DNA of 64,000 bases from Mycobacterium paraseoulense (GCF_010731655.1 NZ_AP022619.1:6021956-6085955), one strand, 5' to 3'. Shown: positions 17,974-27,256, counted from the stretch's first letter. The notes: generated from the sequence alone by a model not told the origin. Translations and numbers: made by a program.

Positions 17974-18277
17974 ATGAGGGCTGATTCGCGCGGCGGTGGC
18001 GCGATAACACCGGTCATCTATGACTAACAGGTCGATCCAAGACGACGATGCCGGGTCGTCATACAGGTCAAGGTGATCTCGAAAGGTACTGTGCAGGAAC
18101 GATTGTGGCGGTGTGAGACGGCCAACCGGGCACGGGTGGCTCTCACGGTACCTGTATCACCGGGATCTCCCAGACGTCCAAAACGCCTGTCAATCTGGTC
18201 GCGATCAGTTCAATCCGGCTGCCCCGAATGCGCGACCGTGTCGACGCATTCTTCCACGACCGACGGGACGGAGACCA
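17974..18277. other. Upstream region of the SDR gene
   Basis: These 304 bp lie before the SDR start and contain no gene I can support. They should hold the SDR promoter. An open frame in phase with the SDR extends back to 18113 but reads as random Arg/Pro-rich sequence. Confidence 0.4.
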
Positions 18278-19084
18278 ATGGCGGACAACCAATTCACCAC
18301 TCACACAGAACTTTTCGACCTGAGTGGGAAGTACGCCCTTGTCACTGGCGGCACCAGTGGCATTGGGATGATGATAGCGCGCGGCCTTCTCCAGGCGGGC
18401 GCCCGCGTCGTCATCAGCTCACGCAAGGCAGACAGGTGCGCGGAGGCGCAGCGCCTACTGTCCGAATTCGGCGACGTTCAAGCTATCCCCGCCGACCTGT
18501 CCAGGCATGACGAGTGTCAGCGCCTCGCAGACCTTGTCAAGGCCGACTCGGAACGCCTGGACATCCTGGTCAACAACGCGGGAGCGATGTGGCGCGAGCC
18601 GCTAGCGACATTCCCGGACGAGGCCTGGGACGCAGTGCTCGGCCTCAACCTCAAGTCGCCGTTCTGGCTGGTGCAGGCGCTGCTCCCCGCACTTCGCAGG
18701 GCGGGCACCGCCGATGATCCCGCGCGCATCATCAACATCGGCAGTATCGCCGCCATCCACGTCGCCCAGTCGCCCAACTACTCGTACGCCAGCAGCAAAG
18801 CGGCACTCCATCAACTCACCAGAGTGCTTGGCAGAGAGCTGGGCCCACAGCACGTCACGGTGAACGCGGTAGCACCGGGAGTGTTCCCGTCACAGATGAT
18901 GGCGTCCACGCTCGATGCCATCGGCGACACGATCGCGGCGGCGGCGCCTCTGCGCCGGCTCGGCCGCGACGACGACATGGCGGGTGTCGCCGTGTTTCTC
19001 GCTAGCCGGGCCGGGTCCTACCTCACGGGCACCATCATCCCGGTCGACGGCGGCATCGCGACGACCGCGACGGGTACGCCCTGA
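18278..19084 (+). CDS. Short-chain dehydrogenase/reductase
   Basis: A 268-residue classical SDR. The NAD(P) motif is TGGTSGIG (about residue 25), NNAG is present (NNAGAMW), the catalytic Ser is in IGSIAAIH and the active-site YxxxK in YSYASSK. A basic residue pair after strand 2 (SSRKADR) favours NADP(H). The substrate is unknown. The ATG is preceded by GGGACGGAGACC. The XRE regulator follows on the same strand 127 bp later and is a candidate regulator of this gene. Confidence 0.88.
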   Translation: MADNQFTTHTELFDLSGKYALVTGGTSGIGMMIARGLLQAGARVVISSRKADRCAEAQRLLSEFGDVQAIPADLSRHDECQRLADLVKADSERLDILVNNAGAMWREPLATFPDEAWDAVLGLNLKSPFWLVQALLPALRRAGTADDPARIINIGSIAAIHVAQSPNYSYASSKAALHQLTRVLGRELGPQHVTVNAVAPGVFPSQMMASTLDAIGDTIAAAAPLRRLGRDDDMAGVAVFLASRAGSYLTGTIIPVDGGIATTATGTP

Positions 19085-19174
19085 GCGTCGGCGCGAACGT
19101 TTGGCGGCGGCCGATGCCCCCGCGTGAACGCCTCCGAGTCGGGTCTCAACGCGGTCGTCGGGGTACCCACAGTG

Positions 19175-19195
19175 CCTCCCTCAGGCTGCGGGAGG
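19175..19195 (+). promoter_or_regulatory. Hairpin upstream of the XRE regulator start
   Basis: CCTCCC at 19175-19180 pairs with GGGAGG at 19190-19195 across a nine-base loop, ending 16 bases before the ATG at 19212. There is no U-run, so a terminator is unlikely. The purine-rich arm could be the ribosome site and be masked by the hairpin. This is a visual call only. Confidence 0.35.
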
Positions 19196-19211
19196 GGCTT
19201 ACGGTGAGGGG

Positions 19212-20105
19212 ATGGCCACGGTGGATCTACGCGCCGACATCCGGGGGTTCCTCAGCTCGCGTCGCGCCCGCATCGCACCCGAGCAGGCGGGCCTGCCCGC
19301 GTACGGCGGCAATCGTCGGGTCAAAGGTCTGCGCCGCGAGGAGGTAGCGCTCCTGGCGGGCGTATCAGTCGACTACTACGTGCGCATGGAGCGCGGCAGC
19401 CTCGCCAGTGCCTCCGATGGCGTGCTCGATGCGTTGGCCTCTGCCTTGCAACTCGACGAGGCCGAGCGCGACCACCTGTTCCACCTCGCACGCCAATCCC
19501 GGGCGCCCAGCGGCCCACGCCGGCGCAGGCCTGTGGTGACGGTGCGCTCGACGCTGCAGCAGGTGCTCGACGCCATCTCCGATGCGCCGGCCTGGATCCG
19601 TAATGGACGATTTGACGTGCTCGCCATGAATCAACTCGCCCGCGCGCTGTACTCACCGGTGCTGGCCGACCCGCGGCGGCCCGCGAATACAGCGCGGTTC
19701 GTTTATCTAGCTCCCGAGGCGGCCAGAGATTTCTTTGTCGACTACGACCAGTTGGCCAGTGACGCGGCCGCGAAGCTACGCATGGAAGCCGGCCGCAATC
19801 CGCACGACGAGCAGCTGATCGCCTTGGTCGGCGAACTGTCAACGTGCAGTGAGCTATTCCGGCAGCGGTGGGCATCTCAGGACGTGCGGGTGCACCGGTC
19901 CGGACGCAAGCGGTTGCACCATCCGATCGTGGGCCAGCTCGACTTGGACGTCGAGTCTTTGGAACTGCCCGCCGACCCCGGCCTGCACCTCATCGTCTAC
20001 ACCGCGCCCGCGGGCACGCCGACCGCTGATGGTCTCGCGCTCCTGGCGTCGTGGGCGGCCACCCAACAGAGGCTGGCGACCGAGCTTGAAGCACCCAGCG
20101 GATAG
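19212..20105 (+). CDS. XRE-family regulator with MmyB-like ligand-binding domain
   Basis: A 297-residue regulator. The N-terminal HTH (about residues 35-75) reads RVKGLRREEVALLAGVSVDYYVRMERG, the signature of the MmyB-like group. The C-terminal two thirds (from about residue 105, VRSTLQQVLDAISDAPAWIRN) is the matching ligand-binding domain, with FVYLAPEAARDFFVDYD and a final SLELPADPGLHLIVYTA segment. Such proteins usually control a neighbouring oxidoreductase gene; the upstream SDR fits. Its ligand is unknown. Confidence 0.88.
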   Translation: MATVDLRADIRGFLSSRRARIAPEQAGLPAYGGNRRVKGLRREEVALLAGVSVDYYVRMERGSLASASDGVLDALASALQLDEAERDHLFHLARQSRAPSGPRRRRPVVTVRSTLQQVLDAISDAPAWIRNGRFDVLAMNQLARALYSPVLADPRRPANTARFVYLAPEAARDFFVDYDQLASDAAAKLRMEAGRNPHDEQLIALVGELSTCSELFRQRWASQDVRVHRSGRKRLHHPIVGQLDLDVESLELPADPGLHLIVYTAPAGTPTADGLALLASWAATQQRLATELEAPSG

Positions 20106-20306
20106 TCCGACGCCGTCAGCCGTACTGGTCAGCGGACCGCGCACCAGGGATTTCTTTCAGCTTGGCCTTCCGCCGTCTGACCGGCCGCTCACGTACCGGT
20201 GGTAGTTCTCTTGGCGGCTGCCGATCCCATCGCCGTATTGGCCCGCATTGACACGCCACTTTGTGTAACTCGAGTGGACACAGCCTCTGAGCTGCAAGAA
20301 CTCTGG

Positions 20307-20378
20307 TGCGCGATACTGGGATTGAACCAGTGACCTCTTCCGTGTCAGGGAAGCGCTCTCCCGCTGAGCTAATCGCGC
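20307..20378 (-). tRNA. tRNA-Val (anticodon GAC)
   Basis: On the minus strand the sequence folds as a complete tRNA: acceptor GCGCGAT paired with ATCGCGC, anticodon stem CTTCC/GGAAG with loop CTGACAC (anticodon GAC), and TTCAATC in the T-arm. Discriminator A at 20307; CCA is not encoded. Confidence 0.95.
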
Positions 20379-20391
20379 CGGGTCCAAAAGC

Positions 20392-20465
20392 TGGAGGTGG
20401 AGACGGGAATCGAACCCGTGTGCACGGCTTTGCAGGCCGTTGCCTCACCACTCGGCCACTCCACC
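20392..20465 (-). tRNA. tRNA-Cys (anticodon GCA)
   Basis: Minus strand. Acceptor GGTGGAG pairs with CTCCACC, the anticodon loop is CTGCAAA (anticodon GCA), and the T-loop is TTCGATT. The discriminator T is followed by an encoded CCA at 20392-20394. It is 13 bp from the tRNA-Val gene. Confidence 0.95.
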
Positions 20466-20493
20466 GCTGGGATTGATGCCACTTGCACCTTCG

Positions 20494-20566
20494 AGCGGAT
20501 GACGGGATTCGAACCCGCGACCCTCACCTTGGCAAGGTGATGCGCTACCAACTGCGCTACATCCGC
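20494..20566 (-). tRNA. tRNA-Gly (anticodon GCC)
   Basis: Minus strand. Acceptor GCGGATG pairs with CATCCGC; stem TCACC/GGTGA closes the loop TTGCCAA (anticodon GCC). Discriminator T; CCA is not encoded. First gene of a Gly-Cys-Val tRNA series on this strand, probably one transcript. Confidence 0.95.
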
Positions 20567-20748
20567 GCGCCTCGGACGAGATCGTCGCCCGGTGCGAAGC
20601 ACGACGATAGTCGACGTGAGCGGGCACATACAAATTTCTTGGTACGGACCGTGTCCAGGCTATCGCGGCGTATTGGCGACCCGCGGGCGGCCGGTACTGT
20701 CGAGGCCAGGCTCGTGCTAATCTTCGACGTCGTTCGCCTCTCGGCGCC

Positions 20749-20820
20749 GGTCCCGTGGCTCAGTGGGAGAGCGTCCGCTTCACACGCGGAAGGTCGCTGG
20801 TTCGATCCCAGCCGGGACCA
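20749..20820 (+). tRNA. tRNA-Val (anticodon CAC)
   Basis: Plus strand, divergent from the other three tRNA genes. Acceptor GGTCCCG pairs with CGGGACC, the stem TCCGC/GCGGA encloses the loop TTCACAC (anticodon CAC), and the T-loop is TTCGATC. Discriminator A at 20820. The first GAF-ANTAR gene follows, and its longest open frame runs back into this tRNA, which rules that start out. Confidence 0.95.
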
Positions 20821-20973
20821 CTTTGCGACGGTGCAGGCACGGGTCAATCACCGTTGTGTTGGCTGCCGAATCGATGCGCGATCACGGCCGCTTTGCGCCG
20901 CGAGAGGCGGAACCGTCCTGCGGTAGCGGCGGTACGCTCGTCAAAGCCCTCGAACTAGGAAAAAGGTGGAGGG

Positions 20974-21030
20974 ATGCCAATGGCGAGACCCCCGGGCGCT
21001 TCAGCAGCTGCCCGAATCGTGTTCGGTTAA
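20974..21030 (+). CDS. Possible 18-residue leader ORF before GAF-ANTAR gene 1
   Basis: AAAAAGGTGGAGGG precedes two in-frame ATGs (20974, 20980) of a short frame (MPMARPPGASAAARIVFG) that stops two bases before the GTG of the next gene. That GTG has no ribosome site of its own, so re-initiation after this peptide is plausible. The alternative is that it marks a frameshifted N-terminus of the next gene. Confidence 0.3.
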   Translation: MPMARPPGASAAARIVFG

Positions 21031-21032
21031 AT

Positions 21033-21740
21033 GTGGCGATTCACGAGCGGCTGCTCGCCGCCGTCGACGGCCGGCGCGGGATAGAGGCCGCCGACTCTCT
21101 GTGCCACGCTTGCGTGGTCTTCCTCGAGGTTGACGCAGCGGCGATTTCGATCGTCTTCGACGGCGCCAGCAGCGGCACACTGGGATCCAGCAGCCCGGCC
21201 GCGCGCATCTACGACGAATTGCAGTTCACGCTCGGCGAGGGACCGTGCCTGGACTCCGTCACGCGGCGGATTCCGATTCTGGTCGTCGACCTCGCCGATC
21301 CCGGCGAGGCCCGGTGGACCGCCTACGGGCCCGCCATGCTGGCCCACGGCATCAGAAGCGTCTGTGCGATACCGGTCGTGGTGGCCGGCGAATTTGTCGG
21401 CGCCCTCGACCTGTTCCGTACGCAGCCCGGACCGCTGCCGGACGAGGATTTGGTCGGCGCGGTCGCCGCCGCGGAGCTTGCCGGCATCCCGCTCCTGGAC
21501 CTCATGAACGCCGACCTGCAGGCAGCCGTTGCCGACCCCACCAGCAATGCCTGGGCCGAACTCACCATGCTGAGCCGCTCGGAGGTCAGCCAGGCCACCG
21601 GAATGCTGGTCGCGCAGCTGGGGATTGAGCCGGCCGAGGCCCTTGTCCGGCTGCGCGCTCACGCTTATGCCACCGGCCGCAGCGCTACCGACGTGGCCCG
21701 CGACATCCTCGAGCGCCGGCTGAAGCTCGAGGCCGACTGA
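21033..21740 (+). CDS. GAF-ANTAR regulatory protein 1
   Basis: A 235-residue protein starting at GTG (VAIHERLLAAVDGRRG). The GAF domain covers about residues 15-160 (ISIVFDGASSGTLGSS, FTLGEGPCLDSV, VCAIPVVVAGEFVGALDLFR). The C-terminal ANTAR domain (about 175-230) reads LSRSEVSQATGMLVAQLGI and AHAYATGRSATDVARDIL. ANTAR domains bind paired hexaloop hairpins in RNA and often act as antiterminators. Two further GAF-ANTAR genes follow; gene 2 begins 43 bp downstream on the same strand. Confidence 0.85.
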   Translation: MAIHERLLAAVDGRRGIEAADSLCHACVVFLEVDAAAISIVFDGASSGTLGSSSPAARIYDELQFTLGEGPCLDSVTRRIPILVVDLADPGEARWTAYGPAMLAHGIRSVCAIPVVVAGEFVGALDLFRTQPGPLPDEDLVGAVAAAELAGIPLLDLMNADLQAAVADPTSNAWAELTMLSRSEVSQATGMLVAQLGIEPAEALVRLRAHAYATGRSATDVARDILERRLKLEAD

Positions 21741-21783
21741 TGCGGTCTCGCATAGGCAGAGGGAACAGTCCGAAGGAGGCGCT

Positions 21784-22542
21784 GTGACTGACACTCCCCG
21801 TGAAACCCGCGTGCTGGACGCCGTCGTCTCGCTCGTCGACAGCCTGCTCGACGACTTCGATGTCGTCGACCTGCTGACCGACCTCACCGAGCGATGTGCT
21901 GAGCTGCTCGACATCGAGGCCGCGGGATTTCTGCTTGCCGACCCGCTGCACCGGCTCCGGTTGCTGGCCGCCACCTCGGAGCAGGCCCGCGAAATCGAAC
22001 TCTTCCAGCTCCAAGCCGACGAAGGCCCATGCGTGGACTGCTACGCCACGGGTCGACCGGTTTCGGTCGCCGACGTCCAATTGGTCGCAGGGCGGTGGCC
22101 GCGGTTCGTCCCCGCCGCGATCGGGGCGGGCTTCGCCTCCGTGCACGCCGTTCCGATGCGCGCTGCCGGCATAGCGTTCGGCGCGCTGGGTTTGTTCGGC
22201 ACTCGCCCGGGCGAGCTCAGTGAGGCCGACCTGCTCGTCGGCCAGACGCTGACTCACATCGCATGCGTCGCGATCCTGGCGGAACACCCGCCCACTCCCG
22301 CCACCGTCATGCCGCACCTACGCTCCGCACTGACCAGTCGCGTCATCATCGAGCAGGCCAAAGGCTTCCTCCGTGAAACCCTGGGTGTGTCCGTGGAGGA
22401 CGCGTTCCATCTGTTGCGCACGTACGCGCGGGCCAAACGCCAACACTTGACCGACGTCGCCCGCAGACTGATGACCGATCGGGATTCCCGCCCGCTACTG
22501 CTGGCGGAGTTGACCGAACTCGTGGCCGCGCCACCAAGCTGA
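21784..22542 (+). CDS. GAF-ANTAR regulatory protein 2
   Basis: A 252-residue protein with a strong AAGGAGG before its GTG start. The GAF part (about 30-170) includes DEGPCVDCYATGRPVSVADV and a HAVPMRAAGIAFGALGLFG strand. The ANTAR helices near the end read LTSRVIIEQAKGFLRETLG and FHLLRTYARAKRQHLTDVARRL. It is probably co-transcribed with gene 1 and convergent with gene 3 (5 bp between stops). GAF cysteines in GPCVDC could be redox or metal sensitive; that is a guess. Confidence 0.9.
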   Translation: MTDTPRETRVLDAVVSLVDSLLDDFDVVDLLTDLTERCAELLDIEAAGFLLADPLHRLRLLAATSEQAREIELFQLQADEGPCVDCYATGRPVSVADVQLVAGRWPRFVPAAIGAGFASVHAVPMRAAGIAFGALGLFGTRPGELSEADLLVGQTLTHIACVAILAEHPPTPATVMPHLRSALTSRVIIEQAKGFLRETLGVSVEDAFHLLRTYARAKRQHLTDVARRLMTDRDSRPLLLAELTELVAAPPS

Positions 22543-22547
22543 CCGGT

Positions 22548-23351
22548 TCAGCGATGCCGCGCGCGGGCGCGCCGCACGGCCTCTTCGACCAGCCGTTCGG
22601 CGACGACGTTCAGCTTGATGTTCTCGGTCTGGCTGATCTGGGCGAGCCGGCCGAAGGCCTCCTCGGCGGTGCTGCCCGACCTGCTACGGATGATGCCGAT
22701 CGCCTGATCGATCACCGCGCGGCTGTCCAACGCGCGCTGCAATCGCGTCGTCCGTTCCTGGGCGTTGGCCAGCAACTGCGCGTTGTGCACCGATACCGCG
22801 GCGGGCCTGGCGAACTGGGACCCCAACCGCACCGCGTGCTCGCCGAAGGCGTCGCGGTTTTTGGCATAGGCATTGATCGCCCCGATCACCTGGTCGTCAA
22901 CGATCAAGGGGAGTGCTAGTGCGGAATGCACGTGCATCCGGGCTACCCGGCCACCGAAGTGCGGCCAACGGCTGTCACTTCCCAGCGATCCGCTCACCGC
23001 GGGCCGCCGCGACTGCATGCATGTTATGCATGGCCCCTCGTGCAGTTCGTCGTACTGGATGGTGTCGATCTCGTGGACGAGTGCCGCTGTCGCCGCCCAG
23101 GTCTGGACACTGGAAATGCCGTATCGAGGGTCGATCAACGCGACGCCCACACCGTCTGCGCGGGGAATCGCCTGGGCGGCGAATTCCGCCACGTCCCCCA
23201 GAATGTCGATCACGCCTTGGGCGCCGGCCACAATCCCGGACACGCCGCGGAGCCCGGCATACAACTCGGCCTCGTCCGCTTCCCGTTGGGTGGGGGAGGG
23301 CTCGGATCGTGCGGGCGCATTGCGGCCGGGCTGGGCGTCGAAGTCGGTCAC
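22548..23351 (-). CDS. GAF-ANTAR regulatory protein 3
   Basis: A 267-residue protein starting GTG behind GAGGAGGGG. GAF domain about residues 45-190 (GVGVALIDPRYGISSVQTWAA, ELHEGPCITCMQSRRP, ALALPLIVDDQVIGAINAYA). ANTAR domain about 205-260 (LDSRAVIDQAIGIIRSRSG, FGRLAQISQTENIKLNVVAERL). The motif GPCITC parallels GPCVDC of gene 2. It lies next to the acyl-AMP ligase on the same strand, which reads towards it from upstream. Confidence 0.9.
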   Translation of the reverse strand: MTDFDAQPGRNAPARSEPSPTQREADEAELYAGLRGVSGIVAGAQGVIDILGDVAEFAAQAIPRADGVGVALIDPRYGISSVQTWAATAALVHEIDTIQYDELHEGPCITCMQSRRPAVSGSLGSDSRWPHFGGRVARMHVHSALALPLIVDDQVIGAINAYAKNRDAFGEHAVRLGSQFARPAAVSVHNAQLLANAQERTTRLQRALDSRAVIDQAIGIIRSRSGSTAEEAFGRLAQISQTENIKLNVVAERLVEEAVRRARARHR

Positions 23352-23397
23352 TATCCCCTCCTCCGAGACAAACCTACTCTTTGCCGCGCCCCGGTAG

Positions 23398-25038
23398 TCA
23401 GCTCACGAGCGTCAGCGTATGGACGCGTCGAAGCTTCCCCGACGGCGTTTTCGGGATCGTTCCCGGCTCGAGCACGACCACGTTGCGAGGCCGGACATCG
23501 ACCTCGGCGACCACCTCGTGCGCCACCTGATGCTCGATGCGGCGCACCTCGGCCGGGTCCTGCCAGCTATTGGACTCGACCGCGACAGCGAACGTCTCCC
23601 GCGACCGTCCGGCATCCAGGCGCACCGCCACGGCACAGCCCGGCCGGACCCCGGGGACGCGCCCGGCGGCACGTTCGATGTCGGTGGGGTAGACGTTGCG
23701 GCCAGCCATGATGATCACGTCCTTGACGCGGCCGCAGACGACGAGGTGTCCGGTCTCGGTGAGGTAGCCCAAATCGCCGGTGTCATACCAACCCTGGTCG
23801 TCTTGGGCCCCGACGAAACCGCCCATCGTCACGTACCCGGCCGTCACCGGTTCGCCGCGCACCTGAATGACGCCGACGCCCCGCGCGGACAGGATGTTGC
23901 CATCGTCGTCGATGATGCGCGCCTCCAGCCCCTTCAGCGGACGGCCAAGCGTTGTCAGCCGCCGGGTTTTGCCCTTGGCCGCCGGAACGGCTCGGTGGAG
24001 CAGGGCGAGCAGGTCTGCGTCCACCTCGTCGATCATCAGGCCCGCGCCGCACTCGGAGAACGACACAGCCACTGTCGTCTCGGCCATACCGTACGCGGGA
24101 AGGATCGCCTCCGGACGCAACCCGAACGGTTTGCCCGCTTGGCAAAAGTCTTCGACGTCGGCCGGTTCGACTTGTTCTGCGCCCGACAGCGCCCACCGCA
24201 GGCTGGACAGGTCGAACTGGCCAGGCTGGGCCAGCGTACGGAGGCGTTTGGCGAACAGCTTGTAGGCGAAATTCGGCGCGGCGGTCATCGTGCCCTGGTA
24301 CTTGTCGATGAGTTTCGCCCACAGCAACGTGTCGCGCAGGAAGTCCATTGGAGTGACCTTGACTAGCTCTGCACCGAAATACATTGGCACGGTTAAGAAG
24401 CCGGTCATACCCATGTCGTGGAACAGTGGCAGCCAACTCACGATCACGTCGGTATCGATGTCTACTTCTGCGCCGATGAACATTGCCTCGGCGTTTGAAA
24501 CGACATTGCGGTGCGAAACCTGAACGGCCTTGGGCGACCCGGTAGAACCAGACGTCAACTGCAGCAGCGCAACGTCGTCTTCGTCGGTCCGGACCGGATC
24601 GATCGGCTGGCCGCCGAGCAGTTGCTCGATTGTCAGCACTCGGGTACCCAGCTCGGCCAGAAGTGGGCCGGCGGCCATGAACGGGTCCGAGATGACGACC
24701 GTCTTGGCGCCGATCATCTTGATGACGGCGGCGGTTTCCTCGGCCCAGCGCGCAAGATCGGTGCGCGGCGTGGGCTGGTGGAGCATGGTGAGGCTGGCGC
24801 CGCGCATCCAGATTCCCTGCCCGGCAGGCGCGATCTCGGCCGGAGCACCTGCCAGCACCGGGACGGCGTCACCGCGGTCGACGCCCGCGGCGGCCAGGCC
24901 ACCCGCGATCCGACGGGCACGCTCATGCACCTCGCCCCAGGTGTGTCGGACGGGACAATTCGGCTCCCCGGTGACCAGGCCCCTCGAACTGGACCGGGCG
25001 GCGTCATACATGGTTTCCGTGAACTTACTCAAGGCCAT
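23398..25038 (-). CDS. Fatty-acyl-AMP ligase (Pks16/FadD-like)
   Basis: A 546-residue adenylate-forming enzyme. The P-loop is [22 protein letters not shown]5 is [16 protein letters not shown]7 is [11 protein letters not shown]8 is [20 protein letters not shown] and the A10 lysine is in [10 protein letters not shown]. The start [16 protein letters not shown] and [27 protein letters not shown] resemble M. tuberculosis Pks16. These proteins activate fatty acids as acyl-adenylates for polyketide synthases or carriers. No polyketide synthase or carrier protein is adjacent, so the acceptor is unknown. Confidence 0.88.
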   Translation of the reverse strand: MALSKFTETMYDAARSSSRGLVTGEPNCPVRHTWGEVHERARRIAGGLAAAGVDRGDAVPVLAGAPAEIAPAGQGIWMRGASLTMLHQPTPRTDLARWAEETAAVIKMIGAKTVVISDPFMAAGPLLAELGTRVLTIEQLLGGQPIDPVRTDEDDVALLQLTSGSTGSPKAVQVSHRNVVSNAEAMFIGAEVDIDTDVIVSWLPLFHDMGMTGFLTVPMYFGAELVKVTPMDFLRDTLLWAKLIDKYQGTMTAAPNFAYKLFAKRLRTLAQPGQFDLSSLRWALSGAEQVEPADVEDFCQAGKPFGLRPEAILPAYGMAETTVAVSFSECGAGLMIDEVDADLLALLHRAVPAAKGKTRRLTTLGRPLKGLEARIIDDDGNILSARGVGVIQVRGEPVTAGYVTMGGFVGAQDDQGWYDTGDLGYLTETGHLVVCGRVKDVIIMAGRNVYPTDIERAAGRVPGVRPGCAVAVRLDAGRSRETFAVAVESNSWQDPAEVRRIEHQVAHEVVAEVDVRPRNVVVLEPGTIPKTPSGKLRRVHTLTLVS

Positions 25039-25970
25039 TCCTTTGGCTCCGGCGCGGCGGCGCCGCGGTTGGCGTCCGGCCGTGCGCCTGGGTGTTCAAT
25101 TGCGGACCCGCGCGCCCGGACGAAGCCATGCGTCGATGTTGCGGCGCCAAACTTTCATCGAAATTGGGAGTGCGCCCGCATTTCTGATGCTGGCGCGGTA
25201 GGAGTGCCGTCCGCCGGGAAATGAGGCGGACGATGAATGCAGCGATAGCGCGTGCCCTCTTCACGCACGCCACAGATGTTTCGTCGCTCCGATTGAAGCG
25301 CGGTCTCGAGCATTCAGACACACTGACGGTACATACGTGCGGGCTACCAGCCAGCGGGGCGCGCCGATGTTGCCGACGGGGGGCAGCGACCAAAGCCTGA
25401 CCACCGGACTCCGTCAGGGGCAGCCGGGAAGAACAACCCTTTGACCGTCGAATTAACCGGGTGTCCGGTCACGTTACGGCGGGGATCTCTTCGATCGCCG
25501 CAGGACGTTTCCGGTGGCTGCGCAATCAACCGTGACAAACCATACCGCAGGGTCCTCGAAAAATTGCCGAATGCGGTAACCGTCCCGGGCTGCCACCCGG
25601 TGGTCACCGGAGGCGTAGCGTTGTGGGTACTGAGTTCATCAGTCTGTCGGAAAGCACGTTGGCAGTAAGCCGCGGAAACTTGGTGAGCGTCTGCTCGAGG
25701 CGCACGTCGCGGTGTCCACCCGTTTCGTTCCCGGACAGCACCGGAAATCGCTCATTCGCCCCCAATACGGAGGACTACCACAAGAACCGGTAATCAGCTG
25801 CGTCTGCCATCGGCGTTCCCCAGCTTTGGCGCATCGAACCACGGGGGCGTCGCCTGTCCATCAGGCGCTGGTCGGGGGTGGCTTGCCGCAGCGGTTGCAC
25901 CGGTTCCGAGTTCTTCGTCGCCCATGCGCGCTGAGAACCCACATACAAGCTCGACGAAAGAGAGCAAACG
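25039..25970. other. Long intergenic region upstream of the desaturase
   Basis: A 932 bp stretch between the divergent acyl-AMP ligase and desaturase genes. Open frames here are short, basic and inconsistent with mycobacterial codon use, so I see no gene. It is far longer than needed for two promoters and may hold a long 5' leader or a regulatory RNA. One perfect hairpin (25851-25867) is listed separately. Confidence 0.5.
25851..25867 (+). promoter_or_regulatory. Perfect hairpin in the desaturase leader region
   Basis: CGCCTG at 25851-25856 and CAGGCG at 25862-25867 pair across the five-base loop TCCAT, about 105 bp before the desaturase ATG. There is no U-run. It could be an operator or an RNA element; the loop does not match the AnnGnn hexaloop expected of ANTAR targets. 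Confidence 0.3.
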
Positions 25971-27230
25971 ATGGCGATTACCGACATTGCGGCCTTCGCT
26001 CACCTAACCGACGCCGACATCGAGAACCTGGCCATCGAGCTGGACGCGATCCGCCAGGACATTGAAGACTCCCTCGGCGAGCGCGACGCCCGCTACATCC
26101 GCCGCACCATCGCCGCGCAACGCGCCGTGGAGGTGGCCGGCCGGCTCATGCTGGCCGCGAGCGCGAAACGCTCTGCGTGGTGGGCGGGAACGGTGACCCT
26201 GGGCCTGGCCAAGATCATCGAGAACATGGAGATCGGCCACAACGTCATGCATGGCCAGTGGAACTGGATGAACGATCCCGAGATCCACTCCTCGACATGG
26301 GAGTGGGACATGAGTGCGGCATCAAAGCACTGGATTTCCTCCCACAACTTCCAGCACCACAAGTACACCAACATCCTCGGCATGGACGACGACGTCGGCT
26401 ACTTCATCCTGCGAGTCACGCGCGACCAGCGCTGGGAGCGCTTCAACGTCGGCAACCTGCTGTTCAATGCCATCCTCGCGCTTGGGTTCGAGTGGGGAAT
26501 TGGCTTGCAGACCGTCGATTTCGAGAAGATCGTGAAGGCTGGACCGGAGCGTGCCCTCACCCTTCAGCAGGCACGTGAGTTCTCAGCCAAGGCCGGAAGG
26601 CAGGTGGTCAAGGACTACATCGCGTTCCCGGCGCTGACCTCGCTGTCGCCGGCGGCGACCTACAAATCGACGCTGAAGGCCAACGCGGTGGCCAACGTGA
26701 TCCGCAACATCTGGGCCAATGCGGTGATCTTCTGCGGGCATTTCCCTGATGGCGCAGATAAATTCACGAAGACCGACATGACCGGCGAGACCCGGGGCCA
26801 GTGGTATCTGCGCCAGATGCTGGGTAGCGCCAACTTTGCCGCCGGGCCGGCGATGCGGTTCATGAGCGGCAATCTGTGCCACCAGATCGAGCACCACCTC
26901 TACCCCGATCTGCCCAGTAACCGCCTGCACGAGGTCTCGATCCGGGTCAGGCAAATCTGCGACAAGTACGACCTGCCCTACACCACCGGTTCGTTCCTGA
27001 TGCAGTACGGCAAGGCGTGGCGCACCATCGCCAAACTGTCGTTGCCGGACCGTCACCTGCGCGACACAGCCGACGACGCCCCGGAAACCCGCAGCGAGCG
27101 GATGTTCGCCGACTTGGAGCCAGGTTTCGGCGGCATTGACCCAAGGACAGGGCGCCGTCGCGGGCTCAAGTCAGCAATCGCCGCGATCGCAACCGGCGTC
27201 GCGAAGCCCGCCCGAAGTCGGCTTCGGTGA
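25971..27230 (+). CDS. Membrane fatty-acyl desaturase (DesA3-like)
   Basis: A 419-residue integral membrane desaturase. The three histidine boxes for the di-iron centre are present: GHNVMH, SHNFQHHKYTN and HQIEHHLYPDLP. The sequence is close to M. tuberculosis DesA3, the stearoyl-CoA delta-9 desaturase that makes oleic acid. A partner oxidoreductase like Rv3230c is not adjacent, so electrons must come from elsewhere. GAAAGAGAGC gives a ribosome site upstream. It is preceded by a 932 bp non-coding region. Confidence 0.92.
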   Translation: MAITDIAAFAHLTDADIENLAIELDAIRQDIEDSLGERDARYIRRTIAAQRAVEVAGRLMLAASAKRSAWWAGTVTLGLAKIIENMEIGHNVMHGQWNWMNDPEIHSSTWEWDMSAASKHWISSHNFQHHKYTNILGMDDDVGYFILRVTRDQRWERFNVGNLLFNAILALGFEWGIGLQTVDFEKIVKAGPERALTLQQAREFSAKAGRQVVKDYIAFPALTSLSPAATYKSTLKANAVANVIRNIWANAVIFCGHFPDGADKFTKTDMTGETRGQWYLRQMLGSANFAAGPAMRFMSGNLCHQIEHHLYPDLPSNRLHEVSIRVRQICDKYDLPYTTGSFLMQYGKAWRTIAKLSLPDRHLRDTADDAPETRSERMFADLEPGFGGIDPRTGRRRGLKSAIAAIATGVAKPARSRLR

Positions 27231-27256
27231 TTCTGCCATCCGAAAGAAGTTGTGCC

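Noticed and set aside
20262..20282. TGTGT-N11-ACACA hairpin downstream of tRNA-Val as a terminator
   Set aside because: The stem is only five pairs, and no U-run follows on either strand.
20307..20820. tRNA cluster as an integration site
   Set aside because: No integrase, repeat of a tRNA 3' end or foreign-looking gene is found on either side.
20763..21032. N-terminal extension of GAF-ANTAR protein 1
   Set aside because: It starts inside the tRNA-Val gene, and family members begin near VAIHERLL.
23419..24366. 315-codon plus-strand frame opposite the acyl-AMP ligase
   Set aside because: Antisense shadow of a gene with all adenylation motifs.
25712..26065. 117-codon frame running into the desaturase
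   Set aside because: Overlaps the desaturase start in another frame, with random composition and no ribosome site.
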